A stretch of 26,370 nt of DNA, taken from the NCBI GenBank assembly GCA_038249605.1, contig JBBSDH010000032.1, positions 1 to 26,370 of the forward strand. The letters are read 5' to 3'. Made by a program: the position numbers and the translations under genes. This DNA comes from M3007 sp038249605. GTDB taxonomy: Bacteria > Bacteroidota > Bacteroidia > Chitinophagales > Saprospiraceae. Shown here in pieces: positions 7,418-16,087 of the stretch. Each line of letters opens with the position of its first letter. The first letter of the stretch is position 1. The notes under the pieces were generated by a model. The model saw nothing but the letters and a program-made list of their open reading frames with translations, was not told where the DNA came from and ran no database searches.

Positions 7418-9757
7418 ATGGCCAACCAGGAAGATAACAACAGCGCCTCCAAAAAGAAAAAAGTAGTCGTTCTTGGCGCCGGTCCGAGCGGCCTGAGCGC
7501 CTTGTTTGAACTAACCAACTATCCCGGTTGGGATGCGTTGTACGACGTTACCGTTTACCAATTCGGCTGGCAAGTTGGCGGCAAATGCCGGACCGGCCGC
7601 GGCGATAAGGACCGCATCGAAGAGCACGGCATCCATATTTTTTTGGGTTTTTACAACAATGCCATGCGTACCATACGTCAGGCCCATGAGGAATGCATAA
7701 CGCGCGGCATACAGCCCAAAGGCAGCCCTTTCGGCACGAATTGGGAAGACCTGTTCCACAAACAATCTTCCATCCTGCTGCCCGAATACAGGAACGGCAA
7801 GTGGGATCAATGGACGATGATTTTTCCTCAAAACGATGAAATACCTGGAGTGGGTGATGCTCCAAGCCACCATACAACCGTCAAAAAAATGTTTTTGCTT
7901 ATGCTTGAGCTGATCCTCGGATCGCCTTACGGCAAGGAGAAACAAGGCATTTTGGGGAGAATAGAAACGTGGATTTTACGCCATTTTTGGCCCAAAGAGG
8001 CGTCTGATCCGGCAGACCAAGGCCCTATGGAGTTTGCAAACGCACCAGTCAATCGTCCTACAGGTTGGGAAAAACACAAGGCCGCTGCAGAAAAACAATT
8101 TGGGCATGTTGATGGACCGCACAAGTACCTCCACTACGCCAAATCGATGGTGGAACAAATGCCGATCCATGAAGCACACGCGCAGGAGTTGCACAGCACC
8201 GTCGCAGCGGTCGGACATCCGAAGGACCACATCCTGCACCTTCTGCATGCCTTTATGGAAGGTTTCGAGCTTTTGTTCCGCAAAAAGCTGAAAACAGACG
8301 ACGGTTGGCGACGGTTTTGGCTGCTTGCCAAACTCGGTTATTACAACATGGTGGGTATGAATAAAATTTACGATACCCAAACCGGCACCTACGATTTCGA
8401 CAAAATCAACCACCTCGACTACCGGGAATGGCTGTTGTTGAACGGAGCGCCTGAAGATGTGGTGTGGTCGGCTCCAGTAAAAGACATCTATACCTTGGTT
8501 TTCGCTTATCCGAAAGGCGATACCAACCAGGCCGGACAAATCGCTGCAGGAACCGCGCTTCAAGGTGCCATGCTTATTGTTCTGGGATACAAAGGGTCGG
8601 TGATGTATAAGTTCAATGGCGGTACGGCCGACGTTGCACTGAGCCCGATTTACAAGGTGCTTCAAGCCAGGGGAGTCAAATTTAAATTTTTCCACCAGGT
8701 AAAAGAGGTTGCGTATTCCGAGGGCAAGGACATTGAAAAAATCGTCATCGATGAACAGATTCGACTGAAAAATCCCGATAAACCTTTCCATCCCATCAGA
8801 AACATCAAGGGGCTCGATTGCTGGGCCGCACCTCCTTTCTGGCGGTGGGATGAACTGGCCGAACAAATTCATCCCGAAGATCTGGAAGCCTTGAAAAAAG
8901 GCAACATCAACCTTAACTCGCACTGGTCGGGGTGGAAAAACGTGGAGACGCACGAACTTGTCAAAGGACGTGACTTCGACCACGTCATCCTGAGTATCTC
9001 CATCGATTCGTTGAGGTACTTGTGCAAGGACATTGTGGAGAAAAAGAAGGCGTGGAAAGACATGGTAGAAAACGTACAAACGAATCAAACCCAGGGCGTC
9101 CAACTGTGGCTTAAACCAACGCTGGTGGAACTTGGCGTGGACTTGTCGGCGCTGGGTCTTAAATCCGGCGATCAACCTTTAACCGACACGTACGCCAATC
9201 CCAACAATTCCTACTGTGATTTCAGCGAATTGCTTCGTTTTGAAAGCTGGGGCGACGAGGCGGGCAGTGTCGCCTATTTCTGCGGTCCTTTTTCCGAACC
9301 TGATCCCATCCCCGACCGTTCCGATACCGCCTTTCCCGAATCCCAACACCTGCGAGTTCGCGAACAGATGACCCAATGGCTTTCCGACAATGCCGGTTTC
9401 CTTTGGCCCAAAGGCGCCACGCTGGAAAACCCTGCCGGACTTAACCTTGATTTGCTCGCCGATCCCATCAACAAACCCGGGGCCGACGGTACGGACATAT
9501 TAAACAGACAATACTTTTCTGCCAACATCGATCCTTCCGAACGCTATGTCCTGTCGCTTCCCGGTTCGGCCAAATACCGCCTGAAAACCGACGCCTCCGG
9601 TTACGACAATTTGTTTTTGGCTGGCGACTGGATTGATACGGGATACAACATGGGATGTGCTGAGGTTGCTTTCATGTCGGGTCTGATGGCAGCACAGGCC
9701 TTGCGTGAAAAAGTTTTCGGCATCACCGAACACCAGCCCATCCTTAAAGACCTTTAA
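7418..9757 (+). CDS. FAD-dependent oxidoreductase, amine-oxidase/phytoene-desaturase type
   Basis: A large (779 aa) soluble flavoprotein. A lysine-rich start leads into the dinucleotide-binding fold VVVLGAGPSGLSALFEL (residues about 14-30). The second FAD motif follows: TVYQFGWQVGGKCRTGRG, then RIEEHGIHIFLGFYNNAM. The C-terminal FAD-closing motif NLFLAGDWIDTGYNMGCAEVAF (from about 730) is as in carotenoid desaturases and squalene or amine oxidases. Its length, with a long central insertion, matches a poorly characterised bacterial family usually labelled NAD(P)-binding protein, and not the roughly 500-residue CrtI type. Substrate is unknown; a lipid, terpenoid or carotenoid is plausible from the fold. 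The second flavoprotein gene starts 38 bases downstream, suggesting a two-step oxidation/reduction unit. The ATG at 7418 is directly in front of the fold. Confidence 0.88.
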   Translation: MANQEDNNSASKKKKVVVLGAGPSGLSALFELTNYPGWDALYDVTVYQFGWQVGGKCRTGRGDKDRIEEHGIHIFLGFYNNAMRTIRQAHEECITRGIQPKGSPFGTNWEDLFHKQSSILLPEYRNGKWDQWTMIFPQNDEIPGVGDAPSHHTTVKKMFLLMLELILGSPYGKEKQGILGRIETWILRHFWPKEASDPADQGPMEFANAPVNRPTGWEKHKAAAEKQFGHVDGPHKYLHYAKSMVEQMPIHEAHAQELHSTVAAVGHPKDHILHLLHAFMEGFELLFRKKLKTDDGWRRFWLLAKLGYYNMVGMNKIYDTQTGTYDFDKINHLDYREWLLLNGAPEDVVWSAPVKDIYTLVFAYPKGDTNQAGQIAAGTALQGAMLIVLGYKGSVMYKFNGGTADVALSPIYKVLQARGVKFKFFHQVKEVAYSEGKDIEKIVIDEQIRLKNPDKPFHPIRNIKGLDCWAAPPFWRWDELAEQIHPEDLEALKKGNINLNSHWSGWKNVETHELVKGRDFDHVILSISIDSLRYLCKDIVEKKKAWKDMVENVQTNQTQGVQLWLKPTLVELGVDLSALGLKSGDQPLTDTYANPNNSYCDFSELLRFESWGDEAGSVAYFCGPFSEPDPIPDRSDTAFPESQHLRVREQMTQWLSDNAGFLWPKGATLENPAGLNLDLLADPINKPGADGTDILNRQYFSANIDPSERYVLSLPGSAKYRLKTDASGYDNLFLAGDWIDTGYNMGCAEVAFMSGLMAAQALREKVFGITEHQPILKDL

Positions 9758-9795
9758 CCGTACTTTGTTTTACCTTTAGTAGCCTGAAATAAAAC

Positions 9796-10872
9796 ATGTC
9801 GACAATCCGCATAGCCGGGGCCGGAATTTCCGGCCTTACTGCTGCCATTAACCTGGCCCAAAACGGCTATGCAGTTGATGTTTATGAGCGCAAGTCCGAC
9901 GCGGGTGGCCGGTTTGGCGGCGACATGCAGGGTTTGGAAAACTGGACCACCGCCGAAGACGTATTGGAAACAATTGCATCCTACAACCTTCGTCTCAATT
10001 TCGACCACACCCCACTGCCGCCGCTCACCATGACCGACGGTCGCGGCCCTTCGCTATCGTTCGGGTTCAAACGACCTGTTTGTTACTTGGTCAAACGCGG
10101 TACCGACCAAGGCAGCCTCGATCAGGGGCTGAAAGAGCAAGCGCTGGAAGCAGGGGTGCGCATTCATTTCGGACAAAGCCTGTCGCCCGCGCAAGCCGAC
10201 ATCAACGCAACCGGTCCGAACACCCGCGAAGTTTTTGCCGTGGATAAGGGTTATGTATTTAAAACAGACCTGCCCAACCAGGCCATCGCCATTGTGAACG
10301 ACAAGGCGGCTTACAAGGGATATGCCTACCTGCTGGTGGTAAACGGCTACGGATGCCTCAATACCGTATTGTTCGACCGTTTCAAGGAGGTCAACCGTTG
10401 CCTGGCACACACCCGAAGCATTGTTGAAAATATGGTTGCCTTGGACATGCGCGAAGCGCGGCCTGTTGGTGGACTTGGCAGCATTGCCCGTGAAACAGAA
10501 TTCAGGCAGGGCAATACCCTGCTGGTGGGTGAAGCTGCGGGTATCCAGGATTTCCTATGGGGTTTCGGTATTCGAACGGCCATGCAATCGGGTTACCTTG
10601 CCGCACAATGCATCATGAAAGGGTGGGATTACAACCGTCTTGCAGGCGAAATTTTTCCTCCACGCATACAATCAGGCATCGTAACACGGTATTTGTACCA
10701 TCAGTTCGGCAGACTTAGTTTCGGTTACGGAATGATGGGACGGTTGGTTAACCGGCGTACAGATCCTGCTTATTTTTTAAACAAGGCGTATGGTTACGGG
10801 CGCATACACCGAAAGATTTACCCATTGGCCCGTTTTGCACTAAAACGTGTTTACCCGGAATTAAGACTTTGA
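9796..10872 (+). CDS. FAD-dependent oxidoreductase, geranylgeranyl-reductase-like
   Basis: 358 residues. It begins directly with the FAD-binding motif IRIAGAGISGLTAAINLAQNG (4-24) and the ERKSDAGGRFGGD loop. It carries the second FAD motif GNTLLVGEAAGIQDFLWGFG (about 238-257) and then IRTAMQSGYLAAQ. This arrangement is typical of the geranylgeranyl reductase / p-hydroxybenzoate hydroxylase-type flavoproteins that reduce or hydroxylate isoprenoid chains and aromatic rings. The C-terminal 80 residues are basic and aromatic, suggesting membrane-surface contact, but no transmembrane helix is evident. The gene follows the larger flavoprotein by 38 bases and precedes the kinase-like cyclase by 31 bases, so all three are probably one transcript. 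Exact substrate cannot be told from the sequence. It could act on archaeal-type or quinone-type isoprenoids, or on a secondary metabolite. Confidence 0.85.
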   Translation: MSTIRIAGAGISGLTAAINLAQNGYAVDVYERKSDAGGRFGGDMQGLENWTTAEDVLETIASYNLRLNFDHTPLPPLTMTDGRGPSLSFGFKRPVCYLVKRGTDQGSLDQGLKEQALEAGVRIHFGQSLSPAQADINATGPNTREVFAVDKGYVFKTDLPNQAIAIVNDKAAYKGYAYLLVVNGYGCLNTVLFDRFKEVNRCLAHTRSIVENMVALDMREARPVGGLGSIARETEFRQGNTLLVGEAAGIQDFLWGFGIRTAMQSGYLAAQCIMKGWDYNRLAGEIFPPRIQSGIVTRYLYHQFGRLSFGYGMMGRLVNRRTDPAYFLNKAYGYGRIHRKIYPLARFALKRVYPELRL

Positions 10873-10903
10873 CATTCCTACATTTTACCAATCCTACGGC
10901 ATC

Positions 10904-13900
10904 ATGCAGTATCTCGACGACAACGCCAACATCAGTCTGGTTAATCAGGGTTCCCTTTTCTCCATACATGAATACCAAAAACCAGGTGAAGAACGCTTCA
11001 TCCTGAAGGCCATTGAAGGCAAACGCCCCAGTGCCAAACAAATCCTGCTGCTGAACACGGAATATGAAATTGCGCGTCAGATACAATCAAAAAGTGCGCG
11101 CAAAGTCATTCAAAAAACAGAATACAACGGTAAACCTGCGCTTTTGCTGGAATACATCGACGGTGTAAACTTGCTGACGCGTTACCCGATGCCGCTGCCG
11201 TTACCCGAATTTCTGGGTGTAGCCATTACCTTGGCCAATGCCTTAGGAGCATTGCACGAATGCCGTGTAATTCACAAAGACCTTCAGCCGATCAACATCC
11301 TCGTTGAGCACGAAACCGACCGGATTGTTTTCATCAACTTTGGCATTGCTTCACGCCTAACGCGTGAAAACAAACTCACCTCCAACATCAACCTGCTGGA
11401 GAGCAATTTGGAGTACACCGCCCCCGAACAAACGGGAAGAATGAACAGGAGCGTCGATTACCGTGCAGACTTATACACCCTCGGGATCATTTTGTACAAA
11501 CTTTTTACCGGGCGAACGCCGTTCCAAAGCAACGATACATTGCACCTGATCCACAGCCACATGGCGCTGCCTGTGGATGTTTCAGCCCTACCCGAACCGC
11601 TCAACCTTATCCTGAAAAAATTGCTGGCAAAAAATGCAGAAGACCGTTACCAATCGGCCTATGGACTGCGTTTTGATCTTGAGAAATGTCTGGAACAGGT
11701 TCATAACAAAGGCAAGCTCACACCCTTTGATACAGGGCAGCAGGACTTCCCCCTTTATTTTCAAATTCCTCAAAAGCTATACGGACGCACTGCGGAAATC
11801 AAAGAACTGCTTGAAAATTTTGAAGCGGTAAGCCAGGGCTCCGCCCATTTGCTGCTCATCAAGGGTTATTCCGGCATCGGCAAATCGGCGTTGGTGCAGG
11901 AGGTCAACAAGCCCATTACCGCCCAAAAAGGATTTTTCATCAGCGGTAAATTTGATCAATACCAGCGCAACATTCCTTACTTCGCTTTGCTCAGGGCGTT
12001 TCAAGGTCTGGTAAGTCAGCTGCTTACGGAAAAAGGCGAAAAACTGGCCGAGTGGAAAGAAAACATCCTTCGGGCAGTCGGCATCAACGGGCAAATCATT
12101 ACGGAGGTGATTCCGCAATTGGAACTGATCATCGGCGTACAATCGCCCGTGGGCATCTTGCCACCGCTTGAGGCACAGAACCGATTTTCCAATACCTTTT
12201 TGAATTTCATCAGGGTTTTCGCTCGCGCGGAGCACCCTTTGGTGTTGTTTCTCGACGACCTTCAATGGGCCGATACGGCAAGCATCAACCTTATTCAAAG
12301 TGTCCTGCGCGCCGACAGCGTGCGGTACCTGCTCATCCTTGGCGCCTACCGTGACAACGAGGTGGACGCCACGCATCCGCTGTCGCGTATGTTGGGTATT
12401 TTGGAAGAAGAAAATGCGCCCATGAGCAGCATCCATCTGAAGCCATTGCCCTTGCCGGAAATCAACAACCTCGTTACGGAAACATTGCGTTCCGGAGCTG
12501 AAGAAAGCACCGAACTGTGCAGCCTGCTCGAACAAAAAACAGGGGGCAACCCGTTTTTTCTTACGCAGTTTCTCAACCACCTTTACGACGACGAACTGAT
12601 CAGGTTCGACCCAACCAGCCAACGCTGGCAATGGGAAATAGGGGTCATTCGGGAGCAAAACATCACCGACAATGTGGTGGCGCTGATGACCCAAAAAATC
12701 CGCCAGTTGCCGCCCGAAACACAGGAATTGCTCAAAGTGGCCGCCTGTATCGGCAATGAGTTCGACTTGTACACCCTTGCAGCCGTAAGCCGTAAACCCG
12801 AACTTGAAGTTGCCCGTTTGCTTTGGAAAAGCATCGAAGAAGGCCTTACACCGCCCATGGATGAAAACTACCGTGCGTATCAGGGACTAGAAGCGGCGAA
12901 ACAGGACGAGTACACAGGTTTGAACGCACCGAATGCCCGGTACACCTTTTTGCACGACCGCATCCAGCAGGCTGCTTACGACATCATTTCGGCCGAAGAA
13001 CGCGATGAATTGCACTTACGCATTGGAAGGCGCATGCTTCAAACCTCGCCCGATGAGCAACGGGATGAGCACCTTTTCGACATCCTCATCCATTTCAACC
13101 TGAGCCGTCATCTGATGAGCAATGCTGATGAGCTGGAAACCTGCGCCCGGATGAATTTGCAGGCGGGGCGAAAAGCTTCGGCTTCTACGGCTTACGCTTC
13201 GGCTGTAAGTTACCTGCGAAGTGGCATCGACATGCTTGACAGACGCCATTGGAGCCCGGAAATGTATGACCTTTCCTACAACCTGTATTATGCCTGCTCC
13301 GAGGCATTGTACCTCAGTGGCGATCATGCCGGTGCAGAAGTCCTGCTCGACGTGCTGCAGGCGGAAGCTCAAAACAAAACCGACCAGGCCAAAGTATTCC
13401 TGCTGCGCGGCATTTTGTACACCAACGTTGGCAAAATCGTTGAGGCACTGCATGCCTGCAAAGTGGGTCTGACTCTGTACGACCTCAGTGTGCCCGAAAG
13501 CGTGTCGGACGAGGCATTCATCCAGGGGCTCATGCGTGTGAAAGAACTTCGCGGCGATCGCAGTGTGGAATCGCTGATCGACTTGCCAAACATGGCGAGC
13601 TTAGACAGTTACATGCGTCTGCTGCTTTTGTCGGTTATGGCTACGCCTGCCTTTTTTCTCGACAACAAACTGTGGATGTGGACGGTTACACAGCTCGTAC
13701 AAATTTCCCTCGAAGACGGCAACAGCGACCTTTCTGATCTTGGTTATGTGGCTTTCGGACTTGTGCTCGGCTCTGGCCTTGGCGAGTACGAAACTGGTTA
13801 TGAATACGGTAAACTTGCGCTCAACCTGAACCATAAATTCAACAAAGTAGAAAACCGGGCCAAGGTGAATGTGGTCTTCGGCACCATGAATTCCCATTGG

Positions 13901-16063
13901 AATACTTCTGCAGGCAACAACATTGCGTATGCGACCGAGGCTTTTGAATTGGGTAAGGAAACGGGCGATTTGATTTACGCCGGTTATGGCGCCTCGCAAC
14001 TTACCTGGTGCAGGTACATGATCGGTACGCCACTGGAACAACTCGTTGAAGACTGCGACAAAAACTACCGTTTCCATCTGCGCAACCGCGATTTGAGTGG
14101 CGACGGCATACTCATTGCCAGGTGCCTGATTGATGCTTTGCAGGGACGAACCAACGCACCCACCTCTTTTGAACAAAAAGACTTCAGGGAAGAAGAGCTT
14201 TTCCAAAGGAATCTTGCCTATCCGATCAAACAGCCCCTGCACCATTTCTACTTAGCCAAAATGAGGCTTAGTTACCTCTTTGATCAGTACGAAGAAGCCC
14301 TTTCCTTGGCAGAAAAAGCTGAAACGGTTGCAGATGCATCTTTTGGATGCATATACATGCCCGATCAGGTGGAATACCATGCCCTCTCCTTGCTGGCTTT
14401 GTACGATCGGGCAACCGAAGAAAACCGCGCCAAATACCGTGGAACCATTGATGCTTTAATGGGCCGTTTGCAGGTATGGGCGGAAAAGGCGCCACAAAAC
14501 TGGCGCAGCAAATTCCGGCTTGTGGAAGCCGAAACCTACCGGATCTTTGGCGTTTCCGTGGATGCCGCAGAAGCTTTCGACGATGCCATAAAACTTGCTG
14601 CTGAAAATGGATTTACGCAAGACGAAGCCTTGGCCAACGAGCTTGCCACACAGTTTTACCTCCGGCAGGGCAAAGAAAAAATTGCACGGGCCTATCTATA
14701 CGACGCGTTGCGACTCTACGAGAAATGGGGAGCTTTTGCCAAAGTGAGACATCTAAGCCAGAAGTACTCGAAATTCATCGACAAACTGCCGGAACACTCG
14801 GATACCCAACAGGCCTTGTCTTTCGATCCCGGGCACAGTGAATCGCTCGATCTTTACACCATCATGAAGGCTTATGCAGCCATTTCCGCCGAAGTGATGC
14901 TTGAAAATTTGCTGCGCAAAATGTTGGATTTGATCCTCGAAAACGCCGGCGCCCAACGTTGCGTGTTCCTTTCCGCAGGCCCGCAAGGCGAATTGTTGTT
15001 GCAGGGAGACGGTTCGGTGGATCAGAACGAACGCTCTGTACTTCAGAACATACCCATGACAGGAACCGACGACGTGCCGGCTGCCATAGTGCGCTACGTG
15101 GCGCGCACCCGCGAAAGTTTGTTGCTCAACAAGGCCATACAGGACGAAAACTTCAACCACGATCCATATGTCCAGAAACACCTTCCCCAATCTGTTTTGT
15201 GCCTTCCGGCCATCCACCAGGGCAAGTTTTTGGGTGTGGTGTACCTCGAACACCGCCAGGCGGTACAAGCATTCACGCCCGGTCGTGTTGAACTTGTAAA
15301 CCTGCTTATTGTACAAATGGCGGTATCCATCGACAATGCCATTCTTTACCGCAGCCTCGAAGAAAAAGTGAAGGAACGCACCGTCATCATTGAAGAACAG
15401 AAAAAAGAATTGGAAAAGGAAAAACAAAAGTCCGACCGTCTGCTTTACAACATTCTTCCGGTGAGTACGGCTGAAGAGTTGAAAGAAACCGGAAAAGCAA
15501 CGCCGAAATCCTTCGAAAGTGTAACCGTGTTGTTCACCGATTTCAAAGGGTTTACCCGCATCGTGGAACACATCAGTCCAGAAGAACTCATCAATACCCT
15601 CAACGAGGTGTTCGTGGCTTTTGATGAAATATCCAAAAAACACAGGCTGGAACCAATCAAAACCATCGGCGACTCCTTCATGTGTGCAGGCGGCATTCCG
15701 GAGGTCAACAACACACATCCATCCGATGCGGTGTATGCCGGTTTGGAAATGCAGGAATTTACAGAGCAGTGGAACCGGAATCGGATCAGCAACGGTCTGG
15801 AACGCCTCGATCTGCGTCTTGGCATCCATACAGGACCTGTGATTGCCGGTGTGATCGGTATGCGCAAATTTGCTTACGACATCTGGGGCGACGCGGTAAA
15901 CGTTGCTTCCAGATTGGAGTCAAGTGGTGTGCCGGGAGAAGTTAATATTTCGCAAGCCACCCATAAACTGGTGAGCGGCATGTTTTTGTGCGAATCGCGC
16001 GGTAAAATTCACGCCAAGCACAAGGGTGAAATCGAAATGTACCTTGTCAAAAGCATTTTGTAA
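10904..16063 (+). CDS. Multidomain cyclase: kinase-like, AAA NTPase, GAF, adenylate cyclase
   Basis: A 1719-residue cytoplasmic signalling protein. Residues 1-265 are a Ser/Thr-kinase-like domain of the HstK type, with K35 (ILK), HKD at 124-126, N131 and APEQTGRMNRS. The DFG aspartate is Asn (N145FG, codon at 11336-11338) and no glycine-rich loop is clear, so phosphotransfer is doubtful. Residues about 290-600 form an AAA/STAND-like NTPase with Walker A GYSGIGKS (321-328) and Walker B FLDDLQWAD (about 449-457). A long helical, TPR-like region follows (about 640-1290), then a GAF domain (about 1325-1480) and a coiled coil with the LLYNILP..TAEELK transducer motif. The C-terminal class III cyclase has metal-binding D1546 and D1590, purine-selecting K1586 and D1659, and N1666 and R1670. 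The Lys/Asp pair predicts ATP as substrate and cAMP as product. It is the third gene of the flavoprotein operon, and the next gene is convergent, 24 bases away. Confidence 0.93.
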   Translation: MQYLDDNANISLVNQGSLFSIHEYQKPGEERFILKAIEGKRPSAKQILLLNTEYEIARQIQSKSARKVIQKTEYNGKPALLLEYIDGVNLLTRYPMPLPLPEFLGVAITLANALGALHECRVIHKDLQPINILVEHETDRIVFINFGIASRLTRENKLTSNINLLESNLEYTAPEQTGRMNRSVDYRADLYTLGIILYKLFTGRTPFQSNDTLHLIHSHMALPVDVSALPEPLNLILKKLLAKNAEDRYQSAYGLRFDLEKCLEQVHNKGKLTPFDTGQQDFPLYFQIPQKLYGRTAEIKELLENFEAVSQGSAHLLLIKGYSGIGKSALVQEVNKPITAQKGFFISGKFDQYQRNIPYFALLRAFQGLVSQLLTEKGEKLAEWKENILRAVGINGQIITEVIPQLELIIGVQSPVGILPPLEAQNRFSNTFLNFIRVFARAEHPLVLFLDDLQWADTASINLIQSVLRADSVRYLLILGAYRDNEVDATHPLSRMLGILEEENAPMSSIHLKPLPLPEINNLVTETLRSGAEESTELCSLLEQKTGGNPFFLTQFLNHLYDDELIRFDPTSQRWQWEIGVIREQNITDNVVALMTQKIRQLPPETQELLKVAACIGNEFDLYTLAAVSRKPELEVARLLWKSIEEGLTPPMDENYRAYQGLEAAKQDEYTGLNAPNARYTFLHDRIQQAAYDIISAEERDELHLRIGRRMLQTSPDEQRDEHLFDILIHFNLSRHLMSNADELETCARMNLQAGRKASASTAYASAVSYLRSGIDMLDRRHWSPEMYDLSYNLYYACSEALYLSGDHAGAEVLLDVLQAEAQNKTDQAKVFLLRGILYTNVGKIVEALHACKVGLTLYDLSVPESVSDEAFIQGLMRVKELRGDRSVESLIDLPNMASLDSYMRLLLLSVMATPAFFLDNKLWMWTVTQLVQISLEDGNSDLSDLGYVAFGLVLGSGLGEYETGYEYGKLALNLNHKFNKVENRAKVNVVFGTMNSHWNTSAGNNIAYATEAFELGKETGDLIYAGYGASQLTWCRYMIGTPLEQLVEDCDKNYRFHLRNRDLSGDGILIARCLIDALQGRTNAPTSFEQKDFREEELFQRNLAYPIKQPLHHFYLAKMRLSYLFDQYEEALSLAEKAETVADASFGCIYMPDQVEYHALSLLALYDRATEENRAKYRGTIDALMGRLQVWAEKAPQNWRSKFRLVEAETYRIFGVSVDAAEAFDDAIKLAAENGFTQDEALANELATQFYLRQGKEKIARAYLYDALRLYEKWGAFAKVRHLSQKYSKFIDKLPEHSDTQQALSFDPGHSESLDLYTIMKAYAAISAEVMLENLLRKMLDLILENAGAQRCVFLSAGPQGELLLQGDGSVDQNERSVLQNIPMTGTDDVPAAIVRYVARTRESLLLNKAIQDENFNHDPYVQKHLPQSVLCLPAIHQGKFLGVVYLEHRQAVQAFTPGRVELVNLLIVQMAVSIDNAILYRSLEEKVKERTVIIEEQKKELEKEKQKSDRLLYNILPVSTAEELKETGKATPKSFESVTVLFTDFKGFTRIVEHISPEELINTLNEVFVAFDEISKKHRLEPIKTIGDSFMCAGGIPEVNNTHPSDAVYAGLEMQEFTEQWNRNRISNGLERLDLRLGIHTGPVIAGVIGMRKFAYDIWGDAVNVASRLESSGVPGEVNISQATHKLVSGMFLCESRGKIHAKHKGEIEMYLVKSIL

Positions 16064-16087
16064 GTGGGCAGCCTAAAGTCTCGAGTC

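Noticed and set aside
7976..9175. Open frame of 399 codons on the minus strand
   Set aside because: It is antisense to the large flavoprotein, whose motifs are unmistakable.
14753..15829. Open frame of 358 codons on the minus strand
   Set aside because: It is antisense to the GAF and cyclase region of the giant protein.
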